Below are positions 7,623 to 15,805 of a stretch of 35,078 nt of DNA, piece after piece. This DNA is from Paracoccaceae bacterium. GTDB taxonomy: Bacteria > Pseudomonadota > Alphaproteobacteria > Rhizobiales > Stappiaceae. Position 1 is the stretch's first letter. The number at the start of each line of letters is the position of its first letter. The DNA is taken from positions 1-35,078 of the forward strand of contig PARB01000020.1 of the NCBI GenBank assembly GCA_002709505.1, read 5' to 3'. Position numbers and translations under genes: made by a program. Below the pieces are notes generated by a model, which did not search any database, had not been told where the DNA came from, and saw only the letters and a program-made list of their open reading frames with translations.

Positions 7623-8351
7623 ATGCCCTGGAGACGCACCGCTTCCGACCCCAAGCCGTTCTCGGATTTGCGTCCGAAAGGCGACGACACGGCGGCGTTC
7701 CCGCCGAGCCTCCTCGACGGCTACCGGAAATACCGCGAACGCTCCCACACACCGCATCGCCCCGATTACGAGCGGCTTGCCGTCTACGGCCAGGAGCCGC
7801 AGGTGATGGTGATCTCCTGCTGCGACAGCCGGGTCACGCCGGAAGGGATCTTCGGCGCCGGGCCGGGCGAGCTGTTCGTGGTGCGCAATGTCGCCAATCT
7901 CGTGCCGCCGCACGGCCCCGACGGCGACTACCATTCGACCAGCGCGGCGCTTGAATTCGCCGTTCAGGCGCTCAAGGTGCGCCACATCGTGGTGCTCGGC
8001 CATTGCCGCTGCGGCGGCGTGAAAGCCTTTCTCAATGGCGATGCCGGCCCGCTCTCGCCGGGCGATTTCATCGGCAAGTGGATGAGCCTGCTGGAACCGG
8101 CAGCCGAGTTCCGCTGCCTGCCCGCGGAACGGGCCGAGGATCCCCAGCTCGCGCTCGAATACGCCGGCGTGCGCCAGTCGCTCGCCAATCTGCGGACCTT
8201 CCCCTGCGTGCGCCTGCTCGAGGAGCGCGGCCGCCTGTCGCTTCATGGCGCCTGGTTCGATATCGGCTCCGGCGAGTTGCGGGTGATGGATCCGGAAAGT
8301 GGCCGGTTCGAGTTGTGCACCCATCGGCCGGGAATCCCGGCCAATCCGTGA
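7623..8351 (+). CDS. Beta-class carbonic anhydrase
   Basis: This enzyme interconverts CO2 and bicarbonate in the cytoplasm. The 242-residue protein shows the beta-class zinc site: C66 in the CxDxR motif (C66, D68, R70, reading CCDSRV) and H127-x2-C130 in LGHCRCGG. Other family stretches are FVVRNVANLVPP and STSAALEFAVQAL. I chose the ATG at 7623 (MPWRRTASD), which has GAGGA about 7 bases upstream; an upstream in-frame TTG would only add a short low-complexity extension. No signal peptide is seen, so the protein is cytoplasmic. It is followed after 110 bases by an SbtA-like bicarbonate permease and its PII-like partner on the same strand, which points to inorganic-carbon supply rather than general pH balance. 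Confidence 0.94.
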   Translation: MPWRRTASDPKPFSDLRPKGDDTAAFPPSLLDGYRKYRERSHTPHRPDYERLAVYGQEPQVMVISCCDSRVTPEGIFGAGPGELFVVRNVANLVPPHGPDGDYHSTSAALEFAVQALKVRHIVVLGHCRCGGVKAFLNGDAGPLSPGDFIGKWMSLLEPAAEFRCLPAERAEDPQLALEYAGVRQSLANLRTFPCVRLLEERGRLSLHGAWFDIGSGELRVMDPESGRFELCTHRPGIPANP

Positions 8352-8366
8352 AGGTCACCTCCCGAA

Positions 8367-8381
8367 CGCAATAATGTTGCG
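8367..8381. promoter_or_regulatory. Inverted repeat upstream of the bicarbonate permease
   Basis: CGCAA-TAATG-TTGCG is a perfect 5-base inverted repeat with a 5-base spacer, 80 bases before the sbtA-like start. With its left flank it reads ACGCAAT, the same core as in the element upstream of the carbonic anhydrase gene. It could be an operator for a regulator of both transcripts. The arms are short and the assignment is tentative. Confidence 0.3.
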
Positions 8382-8461
8382 CAAGGCGCGTCACTCGACT
8401 AAACCGCCTGCCGATACGTAGGAATGCGGACACGCTCGTTCGCAAACGATCGGGGGCATTC

Positions 8462-9451
8462 ATGGGCGACACGCTGGCCATTGCCTTGACCAATCTGACG
8501 TCGCCGATGGTGCTGTTCTTCGCGCTGGGGCTTGCCGCCGCACTGGCGCGCTCCGACCTGGCCCTGCCCGAGGCGGTCGCCAAGGCGCTGGCGCTCTATC
8601 TCATGCTTGCCATCGGCTTCAAGGGCGGCGTCGGCGTGGCGGCACATGGTGTCGACGCCAAGCTGATTGCCGCGCTCGCCGCCGGCGCGGTGCTCTCCGC
8701 GCTGATCCCGCTCGTTGCCTTCCTCATCCTCTCGGCCGTCTCGGATCTGCCGCGCGCCGACCGGGCAGCTGTCGCGGGCCACTATGGCTCCATTTCCATC
8801 GTCACGCTGGTCGCCGCAACCGAGACGATGAAATCGCTCGGCCTCGACTACGAAGGCTATCTGGTGGCGGTTGCCGCTGTCATGGAAACGCCGGCGATCC
8901 TGACGGCGCTGTGGCTCGCCGCGCGCGGCCGCAAGCGTGAGGCCGCCGCCGAGGAGGAAAACAACGGTTCGCTGTTTCGCGAAATCGCCCTCAACGGCTC
9001 GATCGTTGTTCTGGTCGGCGCCTTCGCCATCGGCCTGATCACCGGCGAGAAGGGGCTTGCCGACATCGCCCCCTTCATCGTCGATCCGTTCAAGGGCATC
9101 CTCTGCCTGTTCCTGCTCGACATGGGCGTGATCGCCGGTCGCGGATTGCGGGCCGGATACCGCAGCCTGACGCCGGCGGTAATCGTCTTCGGGCTGACCA
9201 TGCCGCTGATCGGTGCGGTGATCGCCGCTCCCGCCGCCTGGGCCATCGGCCTGTCGGCGGGCGGCGCGGCACTGCTGTTGACGCTGGCGGCCTCCGCCTC
9301 CTACATCGCGGTACCGGCGGCGATGCGTGTCGCCCTGCCGGAGGCACGCCCGGCGATCTATTTGACCCTGTCGCTCGGCGTGACCTTTCCGTTTAACCTG
9401 ACCGTCGGCATTCCGCTTTACGCGGCGATCGGACAGTATCTGACCGGCTGA
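8462..9451 (+). CDS. SbtA-like sodium-dependent bicarbonate permease
   Basis: The 329-residue, strongly hydrophobic protein has about ten membrane segments in two halves. The halves are separated by a charged cytoplasmic loop (ARGRKREAAAEEENNGS, about residues 158-174). It fits the SbtA/DUF897 family, whose cyanobacterial member imports bicarbonate with sodium. Recognisable stretches are TSPMVLFFALGLAAALARSDLALPE, MLAIGFKGGVG, GHYGSISIVTL and the second-half PFKGILCLFLLDMGVIAG. The downstream gene, 13 bases away, encodes an SbtB/PII-like protein, the usual regulatory partner, which strengthens the call. Transport of bicarbonate by heterotroph members is inferred from the family. Confidence 0.87.
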   Translation: MGDTLAIALTNLTSPMVLFFALGLAAALARSDLALPEAVAKALALYLMLAIGFKGGVGVAAHGVDAKLIAALAAGAVLSALIPLVAFLILSAVSDLPRADRAAVAGHYGSISIVTLVAATETMKSLGLDYEGYLVAVAAVMETPAILTALWLAARGRKREAAAEEENNGSLFREIALNGSIVVLVGAFAIGLITGEKGLADIAPFIVDPFKGILCLFLLDMGVIAGRGLRAGYRSLTPAVIVFGLTMPLIGAVIAAPAAWAIGLSAGGAALLLTLAASASYIAVPAAMRVALPEARPAIYLTLSLGVTFPFNLTVGIPLYAAIGQYLTG

Positions 9452-9464
9452 GGAGGGCGGCGCG

Positions 9465-9776
9465 ATGCAGACCTATGCGAAGAAACGGCTCGAGATCATC
9501 GTCGAGGCGCCGATCCAGGAACGCCTGACGGCCCTGCTCGACCGCCTCGCGGTCACCGGCTACACGGTGCTGCCGGCGCTCGCCGGACGCGGGCGCAGCG
9601 GCGAATGGAGCCGGGAGGGACTCGTCGGCGGCGCGGGCCGCATGATCGTCATCGTCTGCCTGCTCGATGCCGAGCGCGTCGACGAGGTGCTGGAAGCCGT
9701 GTTCTCGATGGTCTCGCGCCGCACCGGCATCGTCTCCATCTGCGACGTGCAGGTGGTGCGCCCGGAGCATTTCTGA
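9465..9776 (+). CDS. SbtB/PII-like regulator of the bicarbonate permease
   Basis: This 103-residue protein has the ferredoxin-like PII pattern: first strand KKRLEIIVEA, helix IQERLTALLDRLAVTGYTVLPAL, a Gly/Arg-rich T-loop (GRGRSGEWSREGLVGGAG), then RMIVIVCLLDAERVDEVLEAVF and a C-terminal strand GIVSICDVQVVRP. The Tyr residue modified in classical GlnB T-loops is absent, and the gene is coupled to an SbtA-like permease. It is therefore best seen as SbtB-like: such trimers bind adenine nucleotides (cAMP in cyanobacteria) and gate the permease. It lacks the Cys-rich C-terminal extension (R-loop) of many cyanobacterial SbtB proteins. The nucleotide ligand here is unknown. Start and ribosome site (GAGGAGGGCGGCG before the ATG) are clear. 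Confidence 0.83.
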   Translation: MQTYAKKRLEIIVEAPIQERLTALLDRLAVTGYTVLPALAGRGRSGEWSREGLVGGAGRMIVIVCLLDAERVDEVLEAVFSMVSRRTGIVSICDVQVVRPEHF

Positions 9777-9806
9777 GGCGCAGCCCCCGATCCCTCCGTC
9801 CGCGGT

Positions 9807-12800
9807 TCAGTGAAAGTTCCGCCCCCTGGGCATCGCGGCCCTGACCTTGTCTCCGGCCCGGTCCTGACGCGAGCGCGTGTGCACGTCGCGGGTCCGGGCC
9901 AGTTCCGGCACCTCGCGCACCAGCTCGGCAAGCCCGCTTCCCGGCCGCAGCTTGTGCCGCTGGTCCGGCACCGGCCGCCTGACCTCGTCGGCGCGGGCAA
10001 GGCCGGCATCGGCGATACTGTCGTCAGAGAGATCGGCCAGCATCGGCGTCGCATCCTCCAGCGTGTCGGCGATCAGATGCACCACGCCCTGGTCCGACTG
10101 CACCTTGCCGCGCACCCGCAAAAGCCGCGCGCCGAGCACGATGGCGCGATAGCGCTCGAACACCTTGGGCCAGACCACGATGTTGGCAACGCCCGTCTCG
10201 TCTTCCAGCGTCATGAAGATAACGCCGCTTGCCGTGCCGGGCCGCTGCCGCACCAGAACGAGACCGGCCACCTCGCGGCGCACCCCGTTGCGCGTGCGTG
10301 ACAACGCATCGCAGGGCACGATCGACAGCCGGTCGAGGCGCTTGCGCAGGAACACGACCGGATGCGCCTTGAGGGACAGCGATAGCGCGCGATAGTCCGC
10401 CACGACATGGGCCCCCGGCGGCATCGGCGGGAGATCCGCATCCGGTTCGCGGCGCAACTCGCCAAGGGCCGCCGTGTCGAACAGCGGCAGCCGCGTCGGC
10501 TCGCCGCCCGCGTCCAGCCCCTGCGCCGCCCACAGCGCCGCCCGCCGGTCGAGGCCGATGGAGCGAAAGGCGTCGGCCTCCGCAAGCCGGGCGATGGCGC
10601 GTTTCGACAGGCCGGAGCGCAGCCAGAGATCACGCACGGAATCATAGCCCTCCCCCCGCCGCGCGATCAGCGTCTTCATGTCCTCTTCCCGCAAGCCCTT
10701 GGCACTGCGCAGCCCGAGCCGCACCGCCCGCCGGCTCAGGATCGTGCCGCGCATCTCGGCATGGCGCGGATGCAGCCGACCGGCCGCCGGCGCTCCCGCC
10801 TCCAGCGTCGCGTCCCAGTCGGAGAGGTTGATGTCGACATCGCGCACCTCCACGCCGTGTTCGCGCGCGTCGCGCACCAGCTGCGCCGGCGCGTAGAAGC
10901 CGAGCGGCTGGGCATTCAGCATGCCGGCCAGGAACACATCCGGATAGCGCGCCTTGAGCCAGGCGGAGGCATAGACCAGGAGCGCGAAACTCGCCGCATG
11001 GCTTTCGGGAAAGCCGTATTCGCCAAACCCCTCGATCTGGCGGAAACAGCGTTCGGCGAACTCCGCCTCATAGCCGCGCGCCACCATGCCGTCGATCATC
11101 TTGCGCTGGAAGGTGCCGATGGTGCCGACCCGGCGAAAGGTCGCCATCGCCCGCCGCAGCCGGTCGGCCTCGCCCGGCGAGAACCCGGCGGCGACGATGG
11201 CGATCCGCATCGCCTGTTCCTGGAACAGCGGCACGCCGAGCGTCTTGCCGAGCACCTCCTCCAGTTCCTTTTTCGGATAGACGACCTTCTCCAGCCCCTG
11301 CCGGCGGCGCAGATAGGGATGCACCATGTCGCCCTGGATCGGCCCGGGGCGCACGATCGCCACCTCGATCACCAGATCGTAGAAATTGCGCGGCTTCAGG
11401 CGCGGCAGCATGGTCATCTGCGCCCGGCTTTCCACCTGGAACACGCCGAGCGAATCCGCCCGGCAGAGCATGTCGTAGACCTCCGGCTCCTCGGGGGGAA
11501 TGGAGGCCAGCGTTTCCGACCGGCCGTAGTCCTCGCGCAGCAGGTCGAGGCTCTTGCGGATCGCCGTCAGCATGCCGAGCGCCAGGATGTCGATCTTCAG
11601 CATGCCGAGCGATTCCAGATCGTCCTTGTCCCACTCGATGACGGTGCGCCCCTCCATGGCGGCATTCTGGATCGGCACCACCGAATCGAGCCGCCCGCGG
11701 GTGATGACGAAACCGCCGACATGCTGGGAGAGATGACGCGGAAAGCCGATGATCTCGCGCGACAGCCGCGCCACCAGCGCGAGACGCGGGTCGGCGGGAT
11801 CGAGCCCCGCCTCGCGCAGCATGCGCTGGTCGATCCCCTTGGACGACCAGCCCCAGATGGTGCCGGCAAGACGGTTGAGCGTGTCCTGCGACAGCCCGAA
11901 GACCTTGCCCACCTCACGCACGGCCGAGCGGGTGCGATAGGTGATCACGGTGGCGGCCAGCCCCGCGCGCTCGCGACCGTATTTCTCGTAGATATACTGG
12001 ATCACCTCCTCGCGCCGCTCGTGCTCGAAGTCGACGTCGATATCCGGCGGTTCGCGCCGCTCGGGCGAGATGAACCGCTCGAACAGCAAATCCCCGCGCG
12101 CCGGATCCACCTCGGTGATGCCGAGGCAGAAACATACGGCCGAATTGGCCGCCGAGCCGCGCCCCTGCGCCAGGATTCCGCGCACACGCGCGAAGCGGAC
12201 GATGTCCTGTACGGTAAGGAAATAGGGCGCATAGGCGAGCTCCTCGATCAGCGCGAGCTCGCGCCGGATCGTCGTCTCGACCCTGGGCGGAACACCCTGC
12301 GGATAGCGGCGCTGCGCCCCCAGCCAGGTCAGCCGCTCCAGCTCCTGCTGCGGCGTGGCGCTCAGGCCGGTCGCCTCCTCCGGATACTCATAGGCGAGAT
12401 CGTCGAGCGAAAACGTCAGGCTCTCCAGTACGGCGACGGTCTCGGCCAGCGCCTCGGGGGCCACGCGAAAGACATGCGCCATCGCTTCCGCGCCTTTCAG
12501 GTGGCGCTCCGCATTCGCCTGCAGCCGGCGCCCCGCACTCTCCAGCGTCTCATGCAGGCGGATGCAGGTCAGAACGTCCTGCAAGGGCCGGCGTTCGGCG
12601 ACGTGATAGAGCACGTCATTGGTGGCAAGCAGCGAAACGCCGGCCTTGCGCGCGATCTCGGCGAGCCGCTCCAGCCGGCGATGGTCATCCGCGCCATAGC
12701 CCAGCGCCACCGCCAGGCGGGGACGGTCCGCAAAGACCTCGCGCAAACGGACAAGCAGCGCTTCCAGGCTGGCCTCTTCCTCAGGGGCCGGGATCGGGGC

Positions 12801-13178
12801 AAGCACCAGCCCTTCGCCCCAGGCGACGAGATCCTCCACGGTGAGGTGGCATTCTCCCTTCGGCGCGCGCCGGTTGCCGATGGTCAAAAGCCGCGTCAGC
12901 CGGCCATAGGCCTGCCGGTCGCGCGGCCAGGCGAGGATATCCGGCGTGCCGTCGCAAAACGCCAACCGGCAGCCGACCGCGAGCCGCAGGCCGACCTCCT
13001 TCGCCGCCATATGGGCGCGCACCACGCCGGCGAGCGAGTTGCGGTCGCAGATCCCCAGAGCCGCCAGCCCCAGTTCGCCGGCACGGCGCACCAGTTCCTC
13101 CGGATGCGACGCGCCGCGCAGGAAGGAGAAATTCGTCGCCGCGCAGAGTTCGGCATATGCCGGAGCAGATCCGCTCAT
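9807..13178 (-). CDS. dnaE2: Error-prone DNA polymerase DnaE2 (ImuC)
   Basis: DnaE2 is a non-essential C-family polymerase used for damage-induced mutagenesis and lesion bypass with ImuA and ImuB. The 1123-residue sequence starts with a PHP domain (YAELCAATNFSFLRGASHPEELV). The polymerase palm follows, with the catalytic aspartates in PDIDVDF (D379, D381) and a third in LKIDILALGM, then the fingers, tandem helix-hairpin-helix and an OB fold near residues 970-1070 (GVIFMTLEDETGVANIVVW). Its length fits DnaE2 (about 1050-1150) rather than replicative DnaE1. The start ATG overlaps the imuB stop as ATGA, so the two are translationally coupled. It is the last gene of an SOS-controlled operon. The C-terminus is convergent with the SbtB-like gene (30 bases). 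Confidence 0.96.
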   Translation of the reverse strand: MSGSAPAYAELCAATNFSFLRGASHPEELVRRAGELGLAALGICDRNSLAGVVRAHMAAKEVGLRLAVGCRLAFCDGTPDILAWPRDRQAYGRLTRLLTIGNRRAPKGECHLTVEDLVAWGEGLVLAPIPAPEEEASLEALLVRLREVFADRPRLAVALGYGADDHRRLERLAEIARKAGVSLLATNDVLYHVAERRPLQDVLTCIRLHETLESAGRRLQANAERHLKGAEAMAHVFRVAPEALAETVAVLESLTFSLDDLAYEYPEEATGLSATPQQELERLTWLGAQRRYPQGVPPRVETTIRRELALIEELAYAPYFLTVQDIVRFARVRGILAQGRGSAANSAVCFCLGITEVDPARGDLLFERFISPERREPPDIDVDFEHERREEVIQYIYEKYGRERAGLAATVITYRTRSAVREVGKVFGLSQDTLNRLAGTIWGWSSKGIDQRMLREAGLDPADPRLALVARLSREIIGFPRHLSQHVGGFVITRGRLDSVVPIQNAAMEGRTVIEWDKDDLESLGMLKIDILALGMLTAIRKSLDLLREDYGRSETLASIPPEEPEVYDMLCRADSLGVFQVESRAQMTMLPRLKPRNFYDLVIEVAIVRPGPIQGDMVHPYLRRRQGLEKVVYPKKELEEVLGKTLGVPLFQEQAMRIAIVAAGFSPGEADRLRRAMATFRRVGTIGTFQRKMIDGMVARGYEAEFAERCFRQIEGFGEYGFPESHAASFALLVYASAWLKARYPDVFLAGMLNAQPLGFYAPAQLVRDAREHGVEVRDVDINLSDWDATLEAGAPAAGRLHPRHAEMRGTILSRRAVRLGLRSAKGLREEDMKTLIARRGEGYDSVRDLWLRSGLSKRAIARLAEADAFRSIGLDRRAALWAAQGLDAGGEPTRLPLFDTAALGELRREPDADLPPMPPGAHVVADYRALSLSLKAHPVVFLRKRLDRLSIVPCDALSRTRNGVRREVAGLVLVRQRPGTASGVIFMTLEDETGVANIVVWPKVFERYRAIVLGARLLRVRGKVQSDQGVVHLIADTLEDATPMLADLSDDSIADAGLARADEVRRPVPDQRHKLRPGSGLAELVREVPELARTRDVHTRSRQDRAGDKVRAAMPRGRNFH

Positions 13179-14839
13179 GCATATAGCCCCTGCAGGAACC
13201 AGCGCGGCGCGCGCAGTTCAACACCCGCATCCGCCTCATAAAAGCCTTCCCGATAGAGCCAGAAACGTCGTCCCTCGCCATCCTCCACCCGGTAATAGTC
13301 GCGCGCCTGCGGCGGTTGCGGGCTCTGCCACCAGGGCGGCACCAGCCGTTCCGGCCCCTCGCAGGCGCGCACCTCATAAAGCGCCCGCCGCCAGCGGAAG
13401 CGAAGCGGCGGCCCCTCGGGCACCATCGCCACCGCCTCGACCGGTTCGGGTGGATCGATCAGCCGCAAGGGACGCAGCTGCGGCGTGTCGGGCGCAACCG
13501 GCGTCTCGGAGCACCAGACAAGCGCGGTCGTGTCGACGAGTGCTGCCGGCACCAGTTTCTGGCGCGCCTCCGGCAGATGGCTGTCGCACGGCAGGAACCG
13601 CGCGACGCGGGCGATGCCGAGGCGTGCGCCGAGACGGTCGATCAACGCATCAAGCGCTTCCGTCTGCTCGCCCGCTTGCGTGAAATCGGACTGAAACGCC
13701 TCGAAACGCTGCGCTTCCAGCACGCACAGGCGCACCAGATCGAAGCCGAAGCCCGCGTCGAAGTCGTCGCCAAGGGCGGCGAGCCTTTCCGCGAACAGGC
13801 CGAGCACCCTTGCCGGCTCGCGCAAGGCGCGGCTGGTCCCCACCGTCACGCGATTGACCACGCCGTCGACCCGGAACAGCGCCAGTTCGAAGGCCCGCCC
13901 GCCCTCGCCTCGCCGCTCCAGATCGCGCGACAACCGCTCGGCCAACGCCAGGATCACGCCGCGCACGTCCTCCTCGCGGGAGATCGGCTCGAAGAACCGC
14001 CGGTCCGCGGCCAAGAGCGGTACGGCCAGGCGCGGCGAGATCGGCTCCGCCTCGTCGCCCCGCAGCCGGTCGATGCGACGCACCAGCTCCCGCCCGAACC
14101 GGGAGGCGAGCGGCCCGCGCGGCCGGTCGACCACATCGGCGATCCGCGTCAGCCCGACCCGGGCAAGCGCATCGACCGTGGCCTCCTCCAGCCGCAGGGC
14201 GGCGACCGGCAGGGCGACAAGCGCATCACGCCAGGCGCCGGGTGCAATGCCTGCGCCCACCGCCGCGCCGGCCAGGCCGTCCGGCTCGGGCGCATGCCGC
14301 GCCAGTGCCCAGGCCGCCGCTGGCGTATCGGCAACGGCCGCGCGCGCCGCAAAACCCTGGTCGCCCAGCCGGCGCAGGCAATCGTCCATCAGCACGCGCT
14401 CGCCAGCCGGAAGCCCGTCGTCCTGGATCGCGCCGGCGCCGTCGCGGGCGAAGAGATGGGCACAGCCGGTGATGTCGAGCAGCAGGCCGTCGTCGCCGTC
14501 CAGCGCAACCAGCGGCGTATAGCGGTCGCACCAGTCGGCAAGCGCGGCCAGCAAGGCCGCCTCCTCGGCGGGCGCCTGCGCATCGCTCGCCAGCCCAGGA
14601 TGCCGGGCGCGGGCATCGGCCAGCGGTTCGCCCACCAGGATTCCGAGCGCGCGGGCCGCCGCGTTCAGCGCCACGATGCGCTCCGTTCCCTTGCGGGTGG
14701 CGATCACCGCGCGCGGGAGGGTCTCAGCGCCGCGCGAACGCCACGACGCGCCCCGTTCCAGGCGCTCCAGCCGGTCCGTCGCCAGTTCGGGGAACCACAG
14801 GCTCACGATCCGCTGGCGCGGCGAAACTTCGCATCGCAT
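13175..14839 (-). CDS. imuB: ImuB, catalytically inactive Y-family polymerase homologue
   Basis: ImuB is the hub of the ImuA-ImuB-DnaE2 mutasome, linking DnaE2 to the sliding clamp. The 554-residue protein starts RIVSLWFPELATDRLERLERG, where active Y-family polymerases carry a catalytic Asp, and has LVALDGDDGLLLDITGCAHLF in the palm. The acidic pair of active enzymes (DE) is missing, as is usual for ImuB. The C-terminal third is the ImuB-specific extension. I chose the Met at 14839 because the conserved N-terminus begins just after it. This makes imuB overlap the 3' end of imuA by 116 bases in another frame, while the stop overlaps dnaE2 by 4 bases. Confidence 0.93.
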   Translation of the reverse strand: MRCEVSPRQRIVSLWFPELATDRLERLERGASWRSRGAETLPRAVIATRKGTERIVALNAAARALGILVGEPLADARARHPGLASDAQAPAEEAALLAALADWCDRYTPLVALDGDDGLLLDITGCAHLFARDGAGAIQDDGLPAGERVLMDDCLRRLGDQGFAARAAVADTPAAAWALARHAPEPDGLAGAAVGAGIAPGAWRDALVALPVAALRLEEATVDALARVGLTRIADVVDRPRGPLASRFGRELVRRIDRLRGDEAEPISPRLAVPLLAADRRFFEPISREEDVRGVILALAERLSRDLERRGEGGRAFELALFRVDGVVNRVTVGTSRALREPARVLGLFAERLAALGDDFDAGFGFDLVRLCVLEAQRFEAFQSDFTQAGEQTEALDALIDRLGARLGIARVARFLPCDSHLPEARQKLVPAALVDTTALVWCSETPVAPDTPQLRPLRLIDPPEPVEAVAMVPEGPPLRFRWRRALYEVRACEGPERLVPPWWQSPQPPQARDYYRVEDGEGRRFWLYREGFYEADAGVELRAPRWFLQGLYA

Positions 14840-15596
14840 GATCCCACTCCAGCTCCACGGTGCCGGGACGCCCGTCCCGATTGCGTTGCAGCTCCACCCG
14901 CCAGCCGGGCCGGCCAAGGGGGGCAAGTCGACGGTCCTCCCGTCCTCCACTCAGTCGCGCGGCGATGCGAAACCGCGTGACCGCGGCCGTCGGCGCCGCG
15001 CCGCCGGCATGCCGCAGCAAAAAGGCGGTCGCGCCGCCCGCTTCCGCGCGCAGCAAAAGCCGCCGCGATGCGGTGAGGTCGAGCGCCCGGGGCGCGCCCC
15101 GCATCTCCGCGACGACCGCGCAAACCCCCTTCGCCTGAACCCCTTCCTCCACCGCCCACAGCATCTCCGCGACACAGCGCGCGCGCACCAGAACCACCCG
15201 GGCCGGATCGAGCCCGAAGCGCGCCAGCCCTTCCGCATTGGGAGCGCCGGCTTCCCGTCCGCCATCGGGTTCCGTGACCCAGAGCACCGCCCCGGCGCGC
15301 CGGGCCGCGAGACAGGACAGCAGCGCGGCGGCAAACCCGGTCAGCGCGCCGCCGGACCGGCTTTCCGCGCTTGTCGCCTCATGCAGCGTGCCGCAAGGCA
15401 TGCCGGCGGCGGCGAACAGCCCGTCGAAACCGGCAACGCCGGTGAGAAGGCGGGCCGGACCCTGCCCGTTTGCGGCGGAGGCAGGGTCCGGCTGGAGCTG
15501 CGCCTCGCTGGAGAGGCGTCCCTCGAGAGCCGCAACGCGGCTGCGCAGCTCGACAAGGAGCGTTCGGTCCGGATCGGGTCGGGGCACGGCAACCAC
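14724..15596 (-). CDS. imuA: ImuA, RecA-like SOS mutagenesis protein
   Basis: ImuA is the RecA/SulA-like partner in the mutasome; it associates with RecA and ImuB. The 290-residue product shows an N-terminal coiled stretch (LLVELRSRVAALEGRL), GVAGFDGLFAAAGMPCGTLHEA, and a RecA-like core (AGAVLWVTEP, ARVVLVRARCVAEMLWAVEEGV, CAVVAEMRGAPRALDLTASRRLLLRAEAGG). I place the start at GTG 15596: AGGA lies about 6 bases upstream, and a LexA box ends only 4 bases before it, so the longer upstream reading would run through the operator. A second GTG three codons downstream is possible. It heads the imuA-imuB-dnaE2 operon. Confidence 0.9.
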   Translation of the reverse strand: MVAVPRPDPDRTLLVELRSRVAALEGRLSSEAQLQPDPASAANGQGPARLLTGVAGFDGLFAAAGMPCGTLHEATSAESRSGGALTGFAAALLSCLAARRAGAVLWVTEPDGGREAGAPNAEGLARFGLDPARVVLVRARCVAEMLWAVEEGVQAKGVCAVVAEMRGAPRALDLTASRRLLLRAEAGGATAFLLRHAGGAAPTAAVTRFRIAARLSGGREDRRLAPLGRPGWRVELQRNRDGRPGTVELEWDHAMRSFAAPADREPVVPRTGDGPAGAPGTGRVVAFARR

Positions 15597-15600
15597 TTTT

Positions 15601-15615
15601 GTTCCTGTTATGTTC
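15601..15615 (-). promoter_or_regulatory. LexA (SOS) box of the imuA operon
   Basis: GTTC-CTGTTAT-GTTC matches exactly the alphaproteobacterial LexA consensus GTTC-N7-GTTC. On the transcribed (minus) strand the same bases provide the AGGA ribosome site for the GTG start of imuA, so the operator overlaps the leader. Known LexA control of imuA-imuB-dnaE2 in Caulobacter and Rhizobium supports the assignment. Confidence 0.9.
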
Positions 15616-15616
15616 T

Positions 15617-15647
15617 CATAGATTCCGAAACACGCGGTCAGAGTCAA
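15617..15647 (-). promoter_or_regulatory. Probable imuA promoter
   Basis: On the minus strand TTGACT (15647-15642) is followed after 17-19 bases by AT-rich candidates AATCTA/TCTATG for the -10 box. Transcription would start inside or just before the LexA box at 15601-15615, so bound LexA would block initiation. The leader would be very short (about 15-20 bases). Confidence 0.55.
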
Positions 15648-15805
15648 GCGCCTCGTCATCGGCATGCGACCGAAGACGCCATGACCTCTCGACAATCACA
15701 TTCGCGTGATCGCCGGGCAATGCCGCCACAAGTTGTCGCGTGTAAGGAAAATTAAGCCTCAAGGTCCTATGCTCGCGCCAATTGACCGCGAAGGAGCCTG
15801 TTTCG

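Noticed and set aside
10407-13241. A 944-codon open frame on the plus strand opposite dnaE2
   Set aside because: It is the antisense shadow of dnaE2 in GC-rich DNA; its translation is Arg/His/Gln-rich with no recognisable domain, whereas the minus strand has all polymerase motifs.
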